This document shows, in pieces, positions 51,054 through 61,046 of a stretch of 64,000 nt of DNA. A program made the position numbers and the translations under genes. The DNA lies in NCBI RefSeq assembly GCF_002355475.1, contig NZ_AP014862.1, forward strand, positions 5,022,001 through 5,086,000, read 5' to 3'. This DNA is from Pseudomonas furukawaii. Lineage in GTDB: Bacteria > Pseudomonadota > Gammaproteobacteria > Pseudomonadales > Pseudomonadaceae. Below the pieces are notes generated by a model. The model had not been told where the DNA came from. It saw only the letters and a program-made list of their open reading frames with translations, and made no database searches. How positions within the stretch are numbered: position 1 is the first letter of the stretch; each line of letters starts with the position of its first letter.

Positions 51054-52481
51054 ATGCCTGCTGCACCGGCCCTTCGCCGCCTGTCGCCACTGCTCCTGGC
51101 CCTCTGTCTCAGCGCCTGTGACGATGCCCCGCGATTCACCCAGGCCGAGCCGGGCGAACACCTTTCCGGCGGCGGCGCCACGGCCCGCCAGTTCGACCAC
51201 AACGCCTTCTCCATGCCCTCGGCGAACCTCAAGCCCTCGCGTCGGCTGGACTTCAGCGTCGGCAACAGCTTCTTCCGCAACCCCTGGGTGATCGCCCCCT
51301 CCACCACCACCGCCCGTGATGGCCTGGGCCCGCTCTTCAATACCAACGCCTGCCAGAACTGCCACGTGAAGGACGGGCGCGGCCACCCGCCGGCCCCCGA
51401 TGCCAGCAATGCCGTGTCCATGCTGGTGCGCCTGTCGATCCCGGCGGACGCTTCGGCCGAGCATGCCCGCCAGCTGGAGCGCCTGGGCGTGGTACCGGAG
51501 CCGGTCTACGGTGGGCAACTGCAGGACTCCGCCATCCCCGGCGTCGCTCCGGAAGGCAAGGTACGGGTGAGCTATGAAGCGGTACCGGTCCGCTTCGCCG
51601 ACGGCACCCTGGTGGAGCTGCGCAAACCGACCCTGGAGATCAGCCAGCCGGGCTACGGCCCCCTGCACCCGGACACGCTGTTTTCCGCCCGCATCGCCCC
51701 GCCCATGATCGGCCTCGGGTTGCTGGAAGCCATTCCCGAAGCCGCCATCCTGGCCAATGCCGACCCGGACGACGCCAATGGCGACGGCATCCGTGGCCGC
51801 CCCAACCGCGTCTGGGACGACGTCGCCGGGCAGACCGTGATCGGTCGCTTCGGCTGGAAAGCCGGCCAGCCGAACCTCAACCAGCAGAACGCCCACGCCT
51901 TCTCCGCCGACATGGGCCTGACCACCACGCCCCTGCCCAGGGACGAATGCACCGACGCACAGACCGCGTGCAAGGCGGCCGTCAACGGCGGCGAGCCCGA
52001 GGTCAGCGACAACATCCTCGGCCTGGTGCTCTTCTACACCCGCAACCTCGCCGTGCCGGCGCGTCGCCAGGTGGACGATCCCCAGGTGCTGGAAGGCAAG
52101 GGCCTGTTCCACCAGGCCGGCTGCCAGGCCTGCCACACCCCCAGCTTCACCACCGCGGCGGACGCCGCCGAACCCGAACTGGCCAACCAGCTGATCCGTC
52201 CCTACAGCGACCTGCTGCTCCACGACATGGGCGACGGCCTGGCCGACGGGCGTCCCGAGTACCAGGCCGGCGGGCGCGACTGGCGCACCCCGCCGCTCTG
52301 GGGCATCGGCCTGACCGAAACGGTCAACGGCCACACCCAGTTCCTCCATGACGGCCGCGCGCGCAACCTGCTGGAAGCCATCCTCTGGCACGGCGGCGAA
52401 GCCGAGTCGGCCAGGCAGAAGGTCCTCGCCTTCGACGCCGGGCAGCGGGACGCGCTGCTGGCCTTCCTGAATTCCCTCTAA
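51054..52481 (+). CDS. Di-haem oxidoreductase (putative thiol oxidoreductase, DUF1111)
   Basis: The 475-residue protein starts with a lipoprotein signal (LALCLSAC) and carries two haem-binding CxxCH motifs, CQNCH near residue 101 and CQACH near residue 360. This layout is of the DUF1111 di-haem oxidoreductase family, distantly related to cytochrome c peroxidases. It is the first gene of a three-gene operon with an imelysin and a DUF1513 protein, so it may oxidise or reduce iron in the periplasm for uptake. Confidence 0.92.
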   Translation: MPAAPALRRLSPLLLALCLSACDDAPRFTQAEPGEHLSGGGATARQFDHNAFSMPSANLKPSRRLDFSVGNSFFRNPWVIAPSTTTARDGLGPLFNTNACQNCHVKDGRGHPPAPDASNAVSMLVRLSIPADASAEHARQLERLGVVPEPVYGGQLQDSAIPGVAPEGKVRVSYEAVPVRFADGTLVELRKPTLEISQPGYGPLHPDTLFSARIAPPMIGLGLLEAIPEAAILANADPDDANGDGIRGRPNRVWDDVAGQTVIGRFGWKAGQPNLNQQNAHAFSADMGLTTTPLPRDECTDAQTACKAAVNGGEPEVSDNILGLVLFYTRNLAVPARRQVDDPQVLEGKGLFHQAGCQACHTPSFTTAADAAEPELANQLIRPYSDLLLHDMGDGLADGRPEYQAGGRDWRTPPLWGIGLTETVNGHTQFLHDGRARNLLEAILWHGGEAESARQKVLAFDAGQRDALLAFLNSL

Positions 52482-52491
52482 GGAGCCCTCC

Positions 52492-53556
52492 ATGTTCCGA
52501 CCGAAACTGCTGTTCACCAGCCTCGCCGCCCTGGCCCTGGGCGCCTGCGCCCCGCAGGACCCGCAGGCCCAGACCGCCGCCGCCCTGGCCAAGGAGGTGA
52601 TCCTTCCCACCTACACCCGCTGGGTGGAAGCCGACCGTGAACTGGCGGCGAGCGCCCTGGCGTTCTGCTCCGGCCAGGCCGACCTGGACAAGGCCCGTGC
52701 CGACTTCATGAAGGCGCAGAAAGCCTGGGCCGAACTGCAACCGCTGATGGTCGGTCCGCTGGCCGAAGGCAATCGCGCCTGGCAGGTCCAGTTCTGGCCG
52801 GACAAGAAGAACCTCGTCGGGCGCCAGGTGGAACAGCTGGTGAAGGCCCAGCCGCAGATCGATGCCGCCGCCCTGGCCAAGGCCAGCGTGGTAGTGCAGG
52901 GCCTGTCCGCCTACGAATACATCCTCTACGACAGCAACCTGGACCTGGCCGACAGCGCCCAGAAGGCCCGCTACTGCCCGCTGCTGCAAGCCATCGGCGA
53001 GCGCCAGAAGACCCTGGCCGAAGACATCCTCGCCCGCTGGAACAGCAAGGACGGCATGCTCGACCAGTTGAGCAAGTTCCCCAACCCGCGCTACGCCGAC
53101 TCCCACGAAGCCATCTCCGAGCTGCTGCGGGTCCAGGTCACCGCCCTGGACACCCTGAAGAAGAAGCTCGGCACCCCGCTGGGCCGCCAGACCAAGGGCC
53201 TGCCCCAGCCCATGCAGGCCGAAGCCTGGCGCAGCGAAACCTCCCTCAGCAATGTCGCCGCCGCCCTGGCGAGCGCCGAAACCCTCTGGACCGGCACCGA
53301 CAAGCACGGCATCCGCAACCTGCTGGGCGACGACCAGAAGGCCCTGGCGGAGAAGATCGACGCCAGCTACGCGGAGGCCCGTGGCAAGCTCGACGCCCTC
53401 GAGCAGCCCCTCGGCGTCCTGCTGGCCAGCGAAGAGGGCCTGAAGCAGGTCAATGACTTCTACGACAGCCTGGACCGCGTCCAGCGCCTGCACTCGGGCG
53501 AGCTGGCCAAGGCCCTCGGCGTCCAGCTCGGGTTCAACGCCAACGACGGAGACTGA
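52492..53556 (+). CDS. Second imelysin-family lipoprotein
   Basis: The 354-residue precursor has a lipobox (LALGAC) and an imelysin peptidase-M75-like domain. In the place of the GxHxxE motif it reads GLSAYEYIL, with Ser for His, as in a second group of the family. It lies 10 nt after the di-haem gene and 1 nt before DUF1513, so it is cotranscribed with both. It probably forms a periplasmic iron-handling set with the di-haem protein and IcmP. Confidence 0.9.
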   Translation: MFRPKLLFTSLAALALGACAPQDPQAQTAAALAKEVILPTYTRWVEADRELAASALAFCSGQADLDKARADFMKAQKAWAELQPLMVGPLAEGNRAWQVQFWPDKKNLVGRQVEQLVKAQPQIDAAALAKASVVVQGLSAYEYILYDSNLDLADSAQKARYCPLLQAIGERQKTLAEDILARWNSKDGMLDQLSKFPNPRYADSHEAISELLRVQVTALDTLKKKLGTPLGRQTKGLPQPMQAEAWRSETSLSNVAAALASAETLWTGTDKHGIRNLLGDDQKALAEKIDASYAEARGKLDALEQPLGVLLASEEGLKQVNDFYDSLDRVQRLHSGELAKALGVQLGFNANDGD

Positions 53557-53557
53557 C

Positions 53558-54652
53558 ATGCTGCGCCGCCAGGTCCTCACCCTCGCCAGCCTGCTGCTCG
53601 GAGCCGTCGGCCTGGGCGGCTGGACCCTGAGCCGCAAGGGCGCCTCGCCCCTGCTGCTCTCCGCCCGGGACGACGCCGACGGCAATCACTACGCCGTGGG
53701 CTACCGCCTGGACGGCACCCAGGCCTTCGCCACCCGGGTCGCCCAGCGTTGCCATGACATCGTCGAGCACCCCGGCGAGCCGGTGGCGCTCTTCGTCGCC
53801 CGCCGCCCGGGCACCGAGAGCTACCTGGTGGATCTCCGCGATGGCCGCCTGCTGCAGACCCTGGCCTCGCAGCCGGACCGCCACTTCTATGGACACGGCG
53901 TCTGGCACCGCAGCGGCGACTGGGTCTACACCACCGAGAACGACACCCGCGACCCGGGCAAGGGCATGCTCGGCCGCTACCGCTACCAGGACGGCCGGCT
54001 GGTGCACGACGGCGAACTCTCCACCCACGGCCTGGGACCGCACCAGGTTTCCTGGCTGCCCGATGGCGAGACCCTGGTGGTGGCCAACGGCGGCATCCGC
54101 ACCGAGGCCGAAAGCCGCGTGGAGATGAACCTCGACGCCATGGAGCCGAGCCTGGTGCTGATGCGCCGCGACGGCACCCTGCTGTCGAAGGAAACCCTGC
54201 CCCAGCCGATGAACAGCATCCGCCACCTGGCCATCGCCAAGGACGGCACCCTGGTCGCCGGCCAGCAGTACATGGGCGATGCCAGCGACCGCGCCGACCT
54301 CCTGGCCATCAAGCGCCCGGGCCAGCCCTTCCAGCCCTTCCCGCTGGACGACGAGCAGCGCCTGGCCATGCTCCAGTACACCGCCAGCGTCGCCATCCAC
54401 GACGAACTGCGCCTGGTGGCCCTGACCGCCCCCCGGGGCAACCGCTTCTTCATCTGGGACCTGGACAGCGGCGCCGTGCGCCTGGACGCCCCCCTGCCGG
54501 ACTGCGCCGGCGTCGGTGCGGTGAAGGACGGTTTCGTGGTCACCTCCGGCCAGGGCCGCTGCCGCTTCTACGATTGCCGCAGCGCCCCCTTCAGCGTGAC
54601 CCCGCTGCAGCTGCCGGCCAGCTTCTGGGACAACCACCTGCACCTGGCCTGA
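53558..54652 (+). CDS. DUF1513 domain protein (beta-propeller-like)
   Basis: The 364-residue protein begins with a positively charged hydrophobic segment (MLRRQVLTLASLLLGAVGLGG), a signal or anchor, followed by WD-like repeats of the DUF1513 family (YRLDGTQAFATRVAQRCHDIVEHP, STHGLGPHQVSWLPDGETLVVANGG). ATG 53558 is 1 nt after the imelysin stop. It is the last gene of the di-haem-imelysin-DUF1513 operon. The role is unknown, but constant pairing with imelysins suggests iron uptake. A small hairpin (54682-54700) may terminate the operon. Confidence 0.9.
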   Translation: MLRRQVLTLASLLLGAVGLGGWTLSRKGASPLLLSARDDADGNHYAVGYRLDGTQAFATRVAQRCHDIVEHPGEPVALFVARRPGTESYLVDLRDGRLLQTLASQPDRHFYGHGVWHRSGDWVYTTENDTRDPGKGMLGRYRYQDGRLVHDGELSTHGLGPHQVSWLPDGETLVVANGGIRTEAESRVEMNLDAMEPSLVLMRRDGTLLSKETLPQPMNSIRHLAIAKDGTLVAGQQYMGDASDRADLLAIKRPGQPFQPFPLDDEQRLAMLQYTASVAIHDELRLVALTAPRGNRFFIWDLDSGAVRLDAPLPDCAGVGAVKDGFVVTSGQGRCRFYDCRSAPFSVTPLQLPASFWDNHLHLA

Positions 54653-54886
54653 GTCCCGGTCCCCGCTGCGAACCCGGATGCGGGGCGCGCCATGCGCCCC
54701 TTGGCATCACCGGCAGCGCCGAGCCCCGGTGCGCGTGGCGCGCCCTACCGGCCGCAGGCCCCGGATCAAGCCGACTGGAAGGGCAATCCACCGATTGATC
54801 GCGCTGTCGCCGAATCGTCACAAAACTGCAACATCCAACTGGTAGATGACCACCACCCCCTCCTTCAATCCGCGAGGCGCAACACC

Positions 54887-56518
54887 ATGTCTCTGCGACG
54901 CTCCCTGCGTGGCCAGATCCTCACCCTCCTGGGCGGCAGCCTGATCCTGATCCTGCTGATCGCCCTGGCCTGTTTCCACTTCCTTTCCGGCGGCATCCAG
55001 TCCTACCGCACCCTGGTGAACGGCACCCTCGAGGCCTCGGGCCTGGTGGACGAAGCCAACCTCGAGTTCAAGGTGCAGGTCCAGGAGTGGAAGAACGTGC
55101 TGCTTCGCGGCAAGGACCCGGAAAGCCTGGCGAAATACTGGGCACAGTTCGAGGCACAGGAAGCCAGGGTCCAGGCCGTACTCGGACGCCTGAAGGAAAA
55201 GGCCGGCGAACTCGACGACGCTGCCCTGCAGGCCAAGGTGGACAGCCTGCGCAACGAGCACCGCGACCTCGGCAGCGCCTACCGACGGGGGCGCGAAGCC
55301 TTCCTCGCCGCCGGCGCCGACCCGGCCGCCGGGGACAGCGCGGTCAAGGGCATCGACCGCGCCGCCAGCGAGCAGATGAGCGCCCTGGTGGCGGAGCTGC
55401 ACCAGCGCGGCCAGCAGCAATCCGAAGCCATCAGCGCCAGCGCCGGCCGCACCGTCAGCCTGGGCCTGGCGGTCATGCTGCTGTCCAGCCTGGCCATCGG
55501 CCTGCTCAGCCTCTGGCTGGTGAGCCGCAACCTGATCGGCCCCATCAGCGTCCTGATCGAACACATCGCCCAGCTGGCCCAGGGCAACTTCGGCCAGCGC
55601 GTCGACGCCAGCCGGGAAGACGAACTGGGCCGCCTGGCGCGAGCCGCCAACACCCTGCGGGACTTCCTCGCCGACACCTTCAACCGCCTCAGGCAGAGCA
55701 CCACGCAACTGGACAGCGCCAGCGGCGAGCTCAACGCCATCGCCAGCCTGATGGCCGAAGGCACCCGCGAGCAGTTCTCCCGCACCGACCAGGTGGCCAC
55801 CGCCATGCACGAAATGTCCGCCACCGCCCAGGAAGTGGCCCGCCATGCCGCCGAGGCGGCGACCGCGGCGGACCAGGCCGACCACTCCGCCCAGCAGGGC
55901 GGTGCGGTGATGCAGGCGACCATCCAGAGCATCACCGGTATGCGCAGCGAGATCGCCAACACCGCCGAGGTGATCCGCCGGCTGGAAAGCGACAGCGGCC
56001 GGATCGGCAAGGTGCTGGAAGTCATCCGCGGCATCGCCGAACAGACCAACCTGCTGGCGCTCAACGCCGCCATCGAGGCCGCTCGGGCCGGCGAACAGGG
56101 TCGGGGCTTCGCGGTGGTGGCTGACGAGGTGCGCACCCTGGCCCAGCGCACCGCCGAGTCCACCGCCGAGATCCACCAGATCATCGACACGGTACAGACC
56201 GGCGCGCTGAACGCCGTGCGCGCCATCGAGAGCGGCCAGAACCGCAGCGAGCAAAGCGTCGCCCAGGTGACCGAGGCCGGCGCCATGCTCAGCCGCATCA
56301 CCGATGCGGTGGAGGCCATCCGCGACATGAACCGGCAGATCGCCACCGCGGCGGAGGAGCAGACCTCGGTGGCCGAGGACATTTCCCGCAACCTCACCGA
56401 GATCACCGCCATCGCCACGGCCAACGAGCAGAACGTCCAGCGCACCCAGGGTGCCAGCCAGCAGATGCACGGCCTGTCCGGCGATCTCAACCAGCTGACG
56501 GCACGCCTGCACGCCTGA
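54887..56518 (+). CDS. Methyl-accepting chemotaxis protein
   Basis: The chemoreceptor (543 aa) has two membrane helices (about 12-34 and 188-212) around a helical periplasmic sensor of roughly 150 residues (Ala- and Glu-rich, not a PAS or dCache fold), then a HAMP domain (about 213-265) and a cytoplasmic signalling domain with the hairpin tip EQTNLLALNAAIEAARAGE. There is no C-terminal CheR-docking pentapeptide. GAGG precedes ATG 54887. The ligand is unknown. It lies alone between the imelysin operon and the RND genes. Confidence 0.92.
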   Translation: MSLRRSLRGQILTLLGGSLILILLIALACFHFLSGGIQSYRTLVNGTLEASGLVDEANLEFKVQVQEWKNVLLRGKDPESLAKYWAQFEAQEARVQAVLGRLKEKAGELDDAALQAKVDSLRNEHRDLGSAYRRGREAFLAAGADPAAGDSAVKGIDRAASEQMSALVAELHQRGQQQSEAISASAGRTVSLGLAVMLLSSLAIGLLSLWLVSRNLIGPISVLIEHIAQLAQGNFGQRVDASREDELGRLARAANTLRDFLADTFNRLRQSTTQLDSASGELNAIASLMAEGTREQFSRTDQVATAMHEMSATAQEVARHAAEAATAADQADHSAQQGGAVMQATIQSITGMRSEIANTAEVIRRLESDSGRIGKVLEVIRGIAEQTNLLALNAAIEAARAGEQGRGFAVVADEVRTLAQRTAESTAEIHQIIDTVQTGALNAVRAIESGQNRSEQSVAQVTEAGAMLSRITDAVEAIRDMNRQIATAAEEQTSVAEDISRNLTEITAIATANEQNVQRTQGASQQMHGLSGDLNQLTARLHA

Positions 56519-56668
56519 CATCCCCCGGCACAGGGACGTGCCGCCCCCCGCGAACCAGGCGACGGAATGCAGCGGGTCCAACTGCATCAATTTGTGGCGA
56601 TCTACAGCGATCCGCACCGCTCTTCCAGACCTACTACGCCGAACGCAATGTTCTGCAAACGGAAGCCT

Positions 56669-56698
56669 TTGACTTGCCTCCGAGTCTGGTACTAAGGT
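56669..56698 (+). promoter_or_regulatory. Candidate promoter of the RND operon with long spacer
   Basis: TTGACT, an 18-bp spacer and TAAGGT lie about 52 bp upstream of the adaptor start. The spacer holds an imperfect inverted repeat (GACT-N8-AGTC). This form is seen at MerR-family-controlled promoters, but the repeat is short. Confidence 0.4.
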
Positions 56699-56750
56699 GC
56701 TTCCCTCGCCTATTCCCAGGCCTCTTCTACCCCTGCCAAGGAACCGGAAT

Positions 56751-57902
56751 ATGTTGCTCCGCCGCATGCTCATCATGCTGGGCGTGGTTGCCCTCGTGGT
56801 GATCGCGCTCGCCGCCTACAAGGGCTACTCGATCTATCAGCAGGTCCAGCAGTTCTCTGCCCCCCAGCCCCCCATCAGCGTCTCCGCCGACAAGGCCGTG
56901 GAACTGCCCTGGCAAAGCCGCCTGCCGGCCATCGGCTCGCTCAAGGCCTTCCAGGGCGTCGACCTGACCGTGGAAGCCAGCGGCACCGTCACCGACGTGC
57001 TCTTCCTCTCCGGCGAGAAAATCAGGCAAGGCCAGCCGCTGATCCAGATGGACAGCGATGTGGAACGCGCCAGCCTGGCCACCGCCGAAGCCGAGCTGGC
57101 CCTGGCCCGCGTCGAGTTCGAGCGCGGTCGCAGCCTGGTGAGCCGGCAGAACATCTCCAAGAGCGAGTTCGACCGTCTCTCCTCGGAACTCCAGGCCGCC
57201 ACCGGCAAGGTGGCCCAGTTGAAGGCCCTGCTGGCCAAGAAGCGCATCGTCGCGCCCTTCGCCGGCACCATCGGCATCCGCCAGGTGGACGTGGGCGACT
57301 TCCTCTCCTCCGGCACCATCATCGCCACCCTGCAGGACCTGGACACCCTCTTCGTCGACTTCTTCCTGCCGGAACAGTCGGCGCCCCTGCTGAAGGTGGG
57401 CCAGAAGGTGCGCATCAGCGTCGCCGCCTTCCCCGGCGAGTCCTTCGAAGGCGATATCGCCGCGCTGAACCCCAAGGTGGAGGAATCCACCCGCAACCTG
57501 CAGGTCCGCGCGGTGCTGTCGAACCCGGAAGGCAAGCTGCTGCCCGGCATGTTCGCCAACCTGGAGGTCCTGCTGCCGGGTGACCAGGAGCGCGTCGTGG
57601 TGCCGGAGACCGCCATCACCTACACGCTCTACGGCAACTCGGTCTACGTGATCGACGTCAGGAAGAACGCCGAGGGCCAGCCCGAACAGGGCCAGGACGG
57701 CCAGCCGCAACTGGTGGTGGAGCGCCGCTTCGTCGAGACCGGTGAACGCCGCGACGGCCAGGTGGTGATCCTCAAGGGCCTCAAGGCCGGCGAGCAGGTG
57801 GTGACTTCCGGCCAGCTCAAGCTGGACAACGGCTCCCACGTCGCCATCGTGCCCGACCAGAGCCTGGCCACCCAACCGGACAAACACGCCCGCGCCCAGT
57901 GA
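56751..57902 (+). CDS. mexV: RND efflux periplasmic adaptor (MexV-like)
   Basis: The adaptor (383 aa) has an N-terminal membrane anchor (LIMLGVVALVVIALAAYKGY) and the lipoyl/hairpin/beta-barrel parts of the HlyD/AcrA family (GTVTDVLFLSGEKIRQGQPL, IVAPFAGTIGIRQVDVGDFL). AAGGA before ATG 56751 supports the start. It precedes the pump gene by 26 nt. Position between the imelysin operon and colRS matches mexVW of P. aeruginosa, a pump without its own outer-membrane protein that uses OprM-type channels. Confidence 0.9.
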   Translation: MLLRRMLIMLGVVALVVIALAAYKGYSIYQQVQQFSAPQPPISVSADKAVELPWQSRLPAIGSLKAFQGVDLTVEASGTVTDVLFLSGEKIRQGQPLIQMDSDVERASLATAEAELALARVEFERGRSLVSRQNISKSEFDRLSSELQAATGKVAQLKALLAKKRIVAPFAGTIGIRQVDVGDFLSSGTIIATLQDLDTLFVDFFLPEQSAPLLKVGQKVRISVAAFPGESFEGDIAALNPKVEESTRNLQVRAVLSNPEGKLLPGMFANLEVLLPGDQERVVVPETAITYTLYGNSVYVIDVRKNAEGQPEQGQDGQPQLVVERRFVETGERRDGQVVILKGLKAGEQVVTSGQLKLDNGSHVAIVPDQSLATQPDKHARAQ

Positions 57903-57928
57903 CCCTGGGCTGCGCGAAGGAACGGAAC

Positions 57929-60900
57929 ATGGCTTTCACAGATCCCTTTATCCGTCGCCCGGTACTGGCGACCGTGGTCAGCCTGCTGATCGTCCTGCTC
58001 GGCATGCAGGCCTTCAGCAAGCTGGTCATCCGCCAGTACCCGCAGATGGAGAACGCCCTGATCACGGTGACCACCGCCTACCCGGGCGCCAACGCCGAGA
58101 CCATCCAGGGCTACATCACCCAGCCGCTGCAGCAGAGCCTGGCCAGCGCCGAAGGCATCGACTACATGACCTCGTCGAGCCAGCAGAATGCATCGGTCAT
58201 CCAGATCTACGCCCGCATCGGCGCCAACTCCGACCGGCTGTTCACCGAACTGCTGGCCAAGGCCAACGAGGTGAAGAACCAGCTGCCCCAGGACGCCGAG
58301 GACCCGGTGCTGTCCAAGGAAGCGGCCGACTCCACGGCGCTGATGTACATCAGCTTCTACAGCGATGAGCTGTCCAACCCGCAGATCACCGACTACCTGT
58401 CGCGGGTGATCCAGCCCAAGCTGGCCACCCTGCCGGGCATGGCCGAGGCGGAAATCCTCGGCAACCAGGTCTTCGCCATGCGCCTCTGGCTGGACCCGGT
58501 GAAGATGGCCGCCTACGGCGTCACCGCCGACGACCTCAGCGACGCGGTGCGCCAGTACAACTTCCTCTCCGCTGCCGGCGAGGTGAAGGGCCAGTACGTG
58601 GTCACCAGCATCAACGCCACCACCGACCTCAAGTCGCCGGACGCCTTCGGCGCCATCCCGGTGAAGACCGTTGGCGACAGCCGCGTCCTGGTGCGTGACA
58701 TTGCCCGGGTGGAAATGGGCGCGGAGAACTACGACTCCATCAGCTCCTTCGACGGCATTCCCTCGGTCTACATCGGCATCAAGGGCACCCCCAGCGCCAA
58801 CCCGCTGGACGTGATCAAGCACGTGCGCGCCATCATGCCGGAGCTGGAAGAACAGCTGCCGCCGAACCTGAAGGTGTCCATCGCCTACGACGCCACCCGC
58901 TTCATCCAGGCCTCCATCGACGAGGTGGTGAAGACCCTGGGCGAGGCGGTGCTGATCGTGATCGTGGTGGTCTTCCTGTTCCTCGGCGCCTTCCGCTCGG
59001 TGCTGATCCCGGTGATCACCATCCCGCTGTCGATGATCGGCGTGCTCTTCTTCATGCAACTGATGGGCTATTCCATCAACCTGCTGACGCTGCTGGCCAT
59101 GGTGCTCGCCATCGGCCTGGTGGTGGACGACGCCATCGTCGTGGTGGAGAACATCCACCGCCACATCGAGGAGGGCAAGACGCCCTTCGATGCCTCCATC
59201 GAAGGGGCGCGTGAGATCGCCGTGCCTGTGGTCTCCATGACCATCACCCTGGCTGCGGTGTATGCCCCCATCGGCTTCCTCGAAGGCCTGACCGGCGCCC
59301 TCTTCCGCGAGTTCGCCCTGACCCTGGCCGGCGCGGTGATCATCTCCGGCATCGTCGCCCTGACCCTGTCGCCGATGATGTGCTCCAAGCTGCTGCGCCA
59401 CGAGGAAAACCCCTCGGGCCTGGCCCACCGCCTGGACCAGATCTTCGAGCGGCTGAAACAACGCTACCAGCGCGCCCTGCACGGCACCCTGGACACCCGG
59501 CCGGTGGTGGTGGTGTTCGCGGTGCTCGTGCTGGTGCTGATCCCGGTGCTGCTCAAGTTCACCAAGAGCGAGCTGGCCCCCGACGAGGACCAGGGCATCG
59601 TCTTCATCATGGCCAAGGCGCCGCAGCCCACCAACCTCGACTACCTGAACACCTATACCGACAGGTTCGTGGAGATCTTCAGGACCTTCCCCGAGTACTA
59701 CTCGTCCTTCCAGATCAACGGCTTCGACGGTGTGCAGTCCGGCATCGGCGGCTTCCTGCTGAAACCCTGGGACGAGCGCGAGCGCACGCAGATGGAGCTG
59801 CTGCACGAGGTCCAGGCCAGGCTCAACGAGATTCCCGGCCTGCAGATCTTCGGCTTCAACCTGCCATCGCTGCCGGGTACCGGCGAGGGCCTGCCCTTCC
59901 AGTTCGTGGTCAACACCCCCAACGACTACGAATCCCTGCTGCAGGTGGCCGAGCGCATCAGGCAGCGGGCCCAGGAGTCGGGCAAGTTCGCCTTCCTCAA
60001 CGTCGACCTGGCCTTCGACAAGCCGGAAGTGGTGGTGGATATCGACCGCGCCAAGGCCGCCCAGATGGGCGTCTCCATGCAGGACCTGGGCGCCACCCTG
60101 GCCACCCTGCTGGGCGAGGGCGAGATCAACCGCTTCACCATCGACGGTCGCAGCTACAAGGTGATCGCCCAGGTGGAGCGTGCCTACCGCGACAATCCGG
60201 GCTGGCTGAGCAACTACTACGTGAAGAGCGAGAGCGGCGCCATGGTGCCCCTCTCCACCCTCATCAGCGTGCATGACAGCGCCCGCCCCACACGCCTCAA
60301 GCAGTTCCAGCAACTGAACTCGGCGATCATCGAGGGCTTCCCCGTCGCCAGCATGGGCGAGGCCATCGACACCGTGACCCAGATCGCCCGGGAAGAGGCG
60401 CCGCGCGGCTACAGCTTCGACTACGCCGGCGCCTCCCGGCAGTACGTCCAGGAAGGCAGCGCGCTCTACGTCACCTTCGCCCTGGCGCTGGCCATCATCT
60501 TCCTGGTGCTGGCGGCCCAGTTCGAAAGCTTCCGCGATCCGCTGGTGATCCTGGTGACGGTGCCGCTGTCTATCTGCGGCGCGCTGATCCCGCTGTTCCT
60601 CGGCATCTCCAGCATGAACATCTACACCCAGGTGGGCCTGGTGACGTTGATCGGCCTGATCAGCAAGCACGGCATCCTGATCGTGGAGTTCGCCAACCAG
60701 CTGCGCCGCGAGAAGGGCCTGTCGCCCCGGGAAGCCGTGGAAGAGGCGGCGTCGATCCGCCTGCGTCCGGTGCTGATGACCACCGCCGCCATGGTGTTCG
60801 GCATGGTGCCGCTGATCCTCGCCACGGGGGCCGGTGCGGTCAGTCGCTTCGACATCGGCCTGGTGATCGCCACCGGCATGTCCATCGGCACCCTGTTCAC

Positions 60901-60982
60901 CCTCTTCGTCCTGCCCTGCGTCTACACCCTGCTGGCGAAGAAGGACCCGGTACCCGGCGCCGAACCGGCGGCCAGCCACTGA
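57929..60982 (+). CDS. mexW: RND multidrug efflux permease (MexW-like)
   Basis: The permease (1017 aa) is a full-length HAE1/HAE2-type RND transporter: start MAFTDPFIRRPVLATVVSL, two large periplasmic loops and about 12 membrane segments. The proton-relay Asp pair is in GLVVDDAIVVVENI (about residues 400-401), and a GLISKHGILIVEFAN segment lies in the second half. It works with the adaptor 26 nt upstream and an outer-membrane factor encoded elsewhere. Substrates are likely quinolones, tetracycline, chloramphenicol or dyes, as for MexVW; this is by analogy. Confidence 0.93.
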   Translation: MAFTDPFIRRPVLATVVSLLIVLLGMQAFSKLVIRQYPQMENALITVTTAYPGANAETIQGYITQPLQQSLASAEGIDYMTSSSQQNASVIQIYARIGANSDRLFTELLAKANEVKNQLPQDAEDPVLSKEAADSTALMYISFYSDELSNPQITDYLSRVIQPKLATLPGMAEAEILGNQVFAMRLWLDPVKMAAYGVTADDLSDAVRQYNFLSAAGEVKGQYVVTSINATTDLKSPDAFGAIPVKTVGDSRVLVRDIARVEMGAENYDSISSFDGIPSVYIGIKGTPSANPLDVIKHVRAIMPELEEQLPPNLKVSIAYDATRFIQASIDEVVKTLGEAVLIVIVVVFLFLGAFRSVLIPVITIPLSMIGVLFFMQLMGYSINLLTLLAMVLAIGLVVDDAIVVVENIHRHIEEGKTPFDASIEGAREIAVPVVSMTITLAAVYAPIGFLEGLTGALFREFALTLAGAVIISGIVALTLSPMMCSKLLRHEENPSGLAHRLDQIFERLKQRYQRALHGTLDTRPVVVVFAVLVLVLIPVLLKFTKSELAPDEDQGIVFIMAKAPQPTNLDYLNTYTDRFVEIFRTFPEYYSSFQINGFDGVQSGIGGFLLKPWDERERTQMELLHEVQARLNEIPGLQIFGFNLPSLPGTGEGLPFQFVVNTPNDYESLLQVAERIRQRAQESGKFAFLNVDLAFDKPEVVVDIDRAKAAQMGVSMQDLGATLATLLGEGEINRFTIDGRSYKVIAQVERAYRDNPGWLSNYYVKSESGAMVPLSTLISVHDSARPTRLKQFQQLNSAIIEGFPVASMGEAIDTVTQIAREEAPRGYSFDYAGASRQYVQEGSALYVTFALALAIIFLVLAAQFESFRDPLVILVTVPLSICGALIPLFLGISSMNIYTQVGLVTLIGLISKHGILIVEFANQLRREKGLSPREAVEEAASIRLRPVLMTTAAMVFGMVPLILATGAGAVSRFDIGLVIATGMSIGTLFTLFVLPCVYTLLAKKDPVPGAEPAASH

Positions 60983-60995
60983 GCCCCAGGCGATC

Positions 60996-61033
60996 CAGAC
61001 AAGAAACCCCGCATCTGCGGGGTTTCTTGTCTG
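60996..61033. terminator. Bidirectional rho-independent terminator
   Basis: CAGACAAGAAACCCCGCA and its perfect inverted partner lie between convergent mexW and the small exported protein gene. Confidence 0.92.
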
Positions 61034-61046
61034 GGCTACCGGGAAC

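Noticed and set aside
54653-54886. FliA-type promoter upstream of the chemoreceptor
   Set aside because: No TAAA-N15-GCCGATAA-like sequence could be found.
57644-60979. A 1111-codon open frame antisense to mexVW
   Set aside because: Same cause: the antisense frame of a GC-rich RND gene. It has low-complexity composition and no recognisable domain.
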